Below, in pieces: positions 41,195 to 42,506 of a stretch of 42,506 nucleotides of DNA. Positions within the stretch are counted from its first letter, which is position 1. Each line of letters begins with the position of its first letter. Origin of the DNA: an uncultured Sterolibacterium sp. (GTDB lineage Bacteria > Pseudomonadota > Gammaproteobacteria > Burkholderiales > Rhodocyclaceae); contig CAIYYX010000119.1 in the NCBI GenBank assembly GCA_903930535.1, forward strand, positions 1 to 42,506, given 5' to 3'. The notes below the pieces were generated by a model. The model searched no databases, was not told the origin of the DNA, and saw only the letters and a list, made by a program, of their open reading frames with translations. Position numbers and translations under genes: made by a program.

Positions 41195-42480
41195 GTCGTC
41201 TCCATCGTCTCCACGAGCATCGCACCGCCCTGGCCGCCGCCGATACAGATGGTGGCGATGCCGCGTTTTCCATTATCGCGCTGCAGAACATGGAGCAGAT
41301 GCAGGACGATGCGCGCGCCCGAGGCACCGACCGGATGGCCCAGGGCGATGGCGCCGCCGTCCCTGTTCAACTTGTTCGGATCCAGCCTGCCCATGGCCTT
41401 TTCCAGCCCCAGTTGCTCGCGACAGTAGGTCTCGTCATCCCATGCGGCAAGACAGCCCAGCACCTGCGCCGCGAAGGCTTCGTTGATCTCCCAGGCATCC
41501 AGATCATTCAATCCCAGGCCGTGACGCTGCAGAATGGGCGTGGCCGCGTGCACCGGGCCCAAACCCATCTGCGCCGGATCGAGGCCCGCCCACTCGATGT
41601 CGGTGATCCTGCCTATGGGCTGCAATCCATGGCGCTGCACGGCTTCCTCGGAGGCGAGCAGCAGCAGCGTCGCGCCGTCGGTGATCTGCGAACTGTTGCC
41701 CGGCGTGATGCTGCCGTATTTCCTGTCGAAGAAGGGCTTCAACTTGGCGAGATTGGCGAGGCTGGAGTCAGCCCGCACGCCGTCGTCCTGTTTAAAGATA
41801 CTGCCGTCGTTGCCGACCAAAGGGACGATCTCGGCATCTTGCCCGGAACCCTGCCAGGCCACGGCGCGGCGATGGCTCTCCACGGAATATTCGTCCAACT
41901 GTTTGCGCGTCAAGCCGAACTCCCAGGCGAGGTTCTCGGCGGTCTGGCCCATCATCAGATTCACCACGGGATCGGTCAGCCCCTTGACGATGCCTATCAC
42001 CGGCGAGAGCAGTGCGGCGGGGGAAAGCTTCAGGAACATCGCCGCCTTTTGCCCCAAGGTTTTTGCCATGCTCATTCTTGCGAACCAGAGAACCATGGCC
42101 TCGGAGTAGAGCAGAGGCGCGCGCGACAAGGCATCCATGCCGCCGGCGAGCACGAGCTGCGAAGACCCGAGTTGGATGTTGCCAACGGCGCAGGCCAAGG
42201 CCTGCATGCCGGAAGCGCAGTTCCTCATCACCGTCCATGCCGGCACCTTGTGGCCGCAACCCAGACGCAGGGAGACGACGCGGGCGATATTGACCTCGTC
42301 CACGCTGGGACTGGCGCAGCCCAGAATCACCTCGTCGAGATCCTTGGGGGAGATGGGCTGACGCGCCAGGAGCGCGCTGCCACAGGACACCGCGAGGTCA
42401 GACGCAGAGAAGGAACCTGGCGCGTTGCGTGCCTTGAGGAAGGGCGTGCGGGCGCCATCGACGATATAGACGGGCTTCAT
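41191..42480 (-). CDS. Acetyl-CoA C-acyltransferase (thiolase), FadI-like
   Basis: A 429-residue thiolase with the nucleophilic Cys88 in MRNCASGMQAL, the His motif GGAIALGHPVGASGAR and the second Cys in ICIGGGQGGAM. It splits 3-ketoacyl-CoA into acetyl-CoA and a shortened acyl-CoA, the last step of beta-oxidation. A ribosome binding site AAGGA precedes the ATG. It is the first gene of the thiolase/FadJ-like/thioesterase operon; the promoter is outside the window. Confidence 0.95.
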   Translation of the reverse strand: MKPVYIVDGARTPFLKARNAPGSFSASDLAVSCGSALLARQPISPKDLDEVILGCASPSVDEVNIARVVSLRLGCGHKVPAWTVMRNCASGMQALACAVGNIQLGSSQLVLAGGMDALSRAPLLYSEAMVLWFARMSMAKTLGQKAAMFLKLSPAALLSPVIGIVKGLTDPVVNLMMGQTAENLAWEFGLTRKQLDEYSVESHRRAVAWQGSGQDAEIVPLVGNDGSIFKQDDGVRADSSLANLAKLKPFFDRKYGSITPGNSSQITDGATLLLLASEEAVQRHGLQPIGRITDIEWAGLDPAQMGLGPVHAATPILQRHGLGLNDLDAWEINEAFAAQVLGCLAAWDDETYCREQLGLEKAMGRLDPNKLNRDGGAIALGHPVGASGARIVLHLLHVLQRDNGKRGIATICIGGGQGGAMLVETMETT

Positions 42481-42506
42481 TGCAATCCTTTCACCAGATT
42501 ACGCAG

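Noticed and set aside
1-42506. CRISPR arrays, tRNA or rRNA genes, prophage or complete insertion sequences
   Set aside because: No regular spacer-repeat pattern, RNA gene signature, integrase or transposase was seen on either strand.

Overview
The window is about 42.5 kb of GC-rich chromosomal DNA. Gene content points to a betaproteobacterium with metabolism like Rhodocyclales or Nitrosomonadales: Bug/TctC and TAXI solute-binding proteins, several UbiD-family decarboxylases, beta-oxidation genes, a FliW/SPOR/DUF2802 motility-associated group and an MtrA/MtrB-type extracellular electron transfer pair. This placement is inference from gene content. I see no rRNA, tRNA, CRISPR array, phage or intact insertion sequence.

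Region 1 (1-10 kb) is a carboxylate/aromatic-acid type accessory region. It holds the 3' end of one UbiD-family decarboxylase and a complete second copy whose last 315 bases are about 95% identical to it. Two paralogous orphan TAXI binding proteins and one Bug receptor lie nearby, along with a YgjP-like metallopeptidase, a PanE-type reductase, a Tat-signal FMN alpha-hydroxyacid dehydrogenase carrying a CXXCH motif, an SDR and a type II haloacid dehalogenase.

Region 2 (10-18.5 kb) resembles a compact E. coli mdtABCD-baeSR module. On the minus strand run a response regulator, sensor kinase, membrane fusion protein, RND pump and MFS transporter, with a Spy/CpxP-like periplasmic protein divergent from the regulator.

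Region 3 (18.5-27 kb) has an enoyl-CoA hydratase with a third UbiD homologue, then a patch of decayed genes (an NRAMP-like fragment with a frameshift and an IorA/IorB end-to-end fusion), PBP4 (dacB), a shrunken phosphoribosyltransferase, the canonical ubiA-ubiD pair and a DapA-like aldolase. Region 4 (27-31.3 kb) is recG, a RidA-family gene, fliW, a SPOR protein and a DUF2802 protein.

Region 5 (31.4-38.9 kb) is the most interesting part. A translationally coupled PhnD-like binding protein, histidine kinase and sigma-54 activator, arranged like the arsenite sensor AioXSR, is divergent from a decaheme cytochrome and an MtrB/PioB porin. The gap between them has three GTTAC-N6-GTAAC palindromes and a near-consensus -24/-12 promoter pointing at the cytochrome. 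I propose that the three-component system senses an unknown ligand and switches on extracellular electron transfer. Region 6 (38.9-42.5 kb) is a coupled thiolase, FadJ-like and thioesterase operon.

A second theme is that three small reading frames (6899-7048, 21437-21646, 23235-23498) each look like the start and the end of a much larger gene joined in frame with the middle missing.
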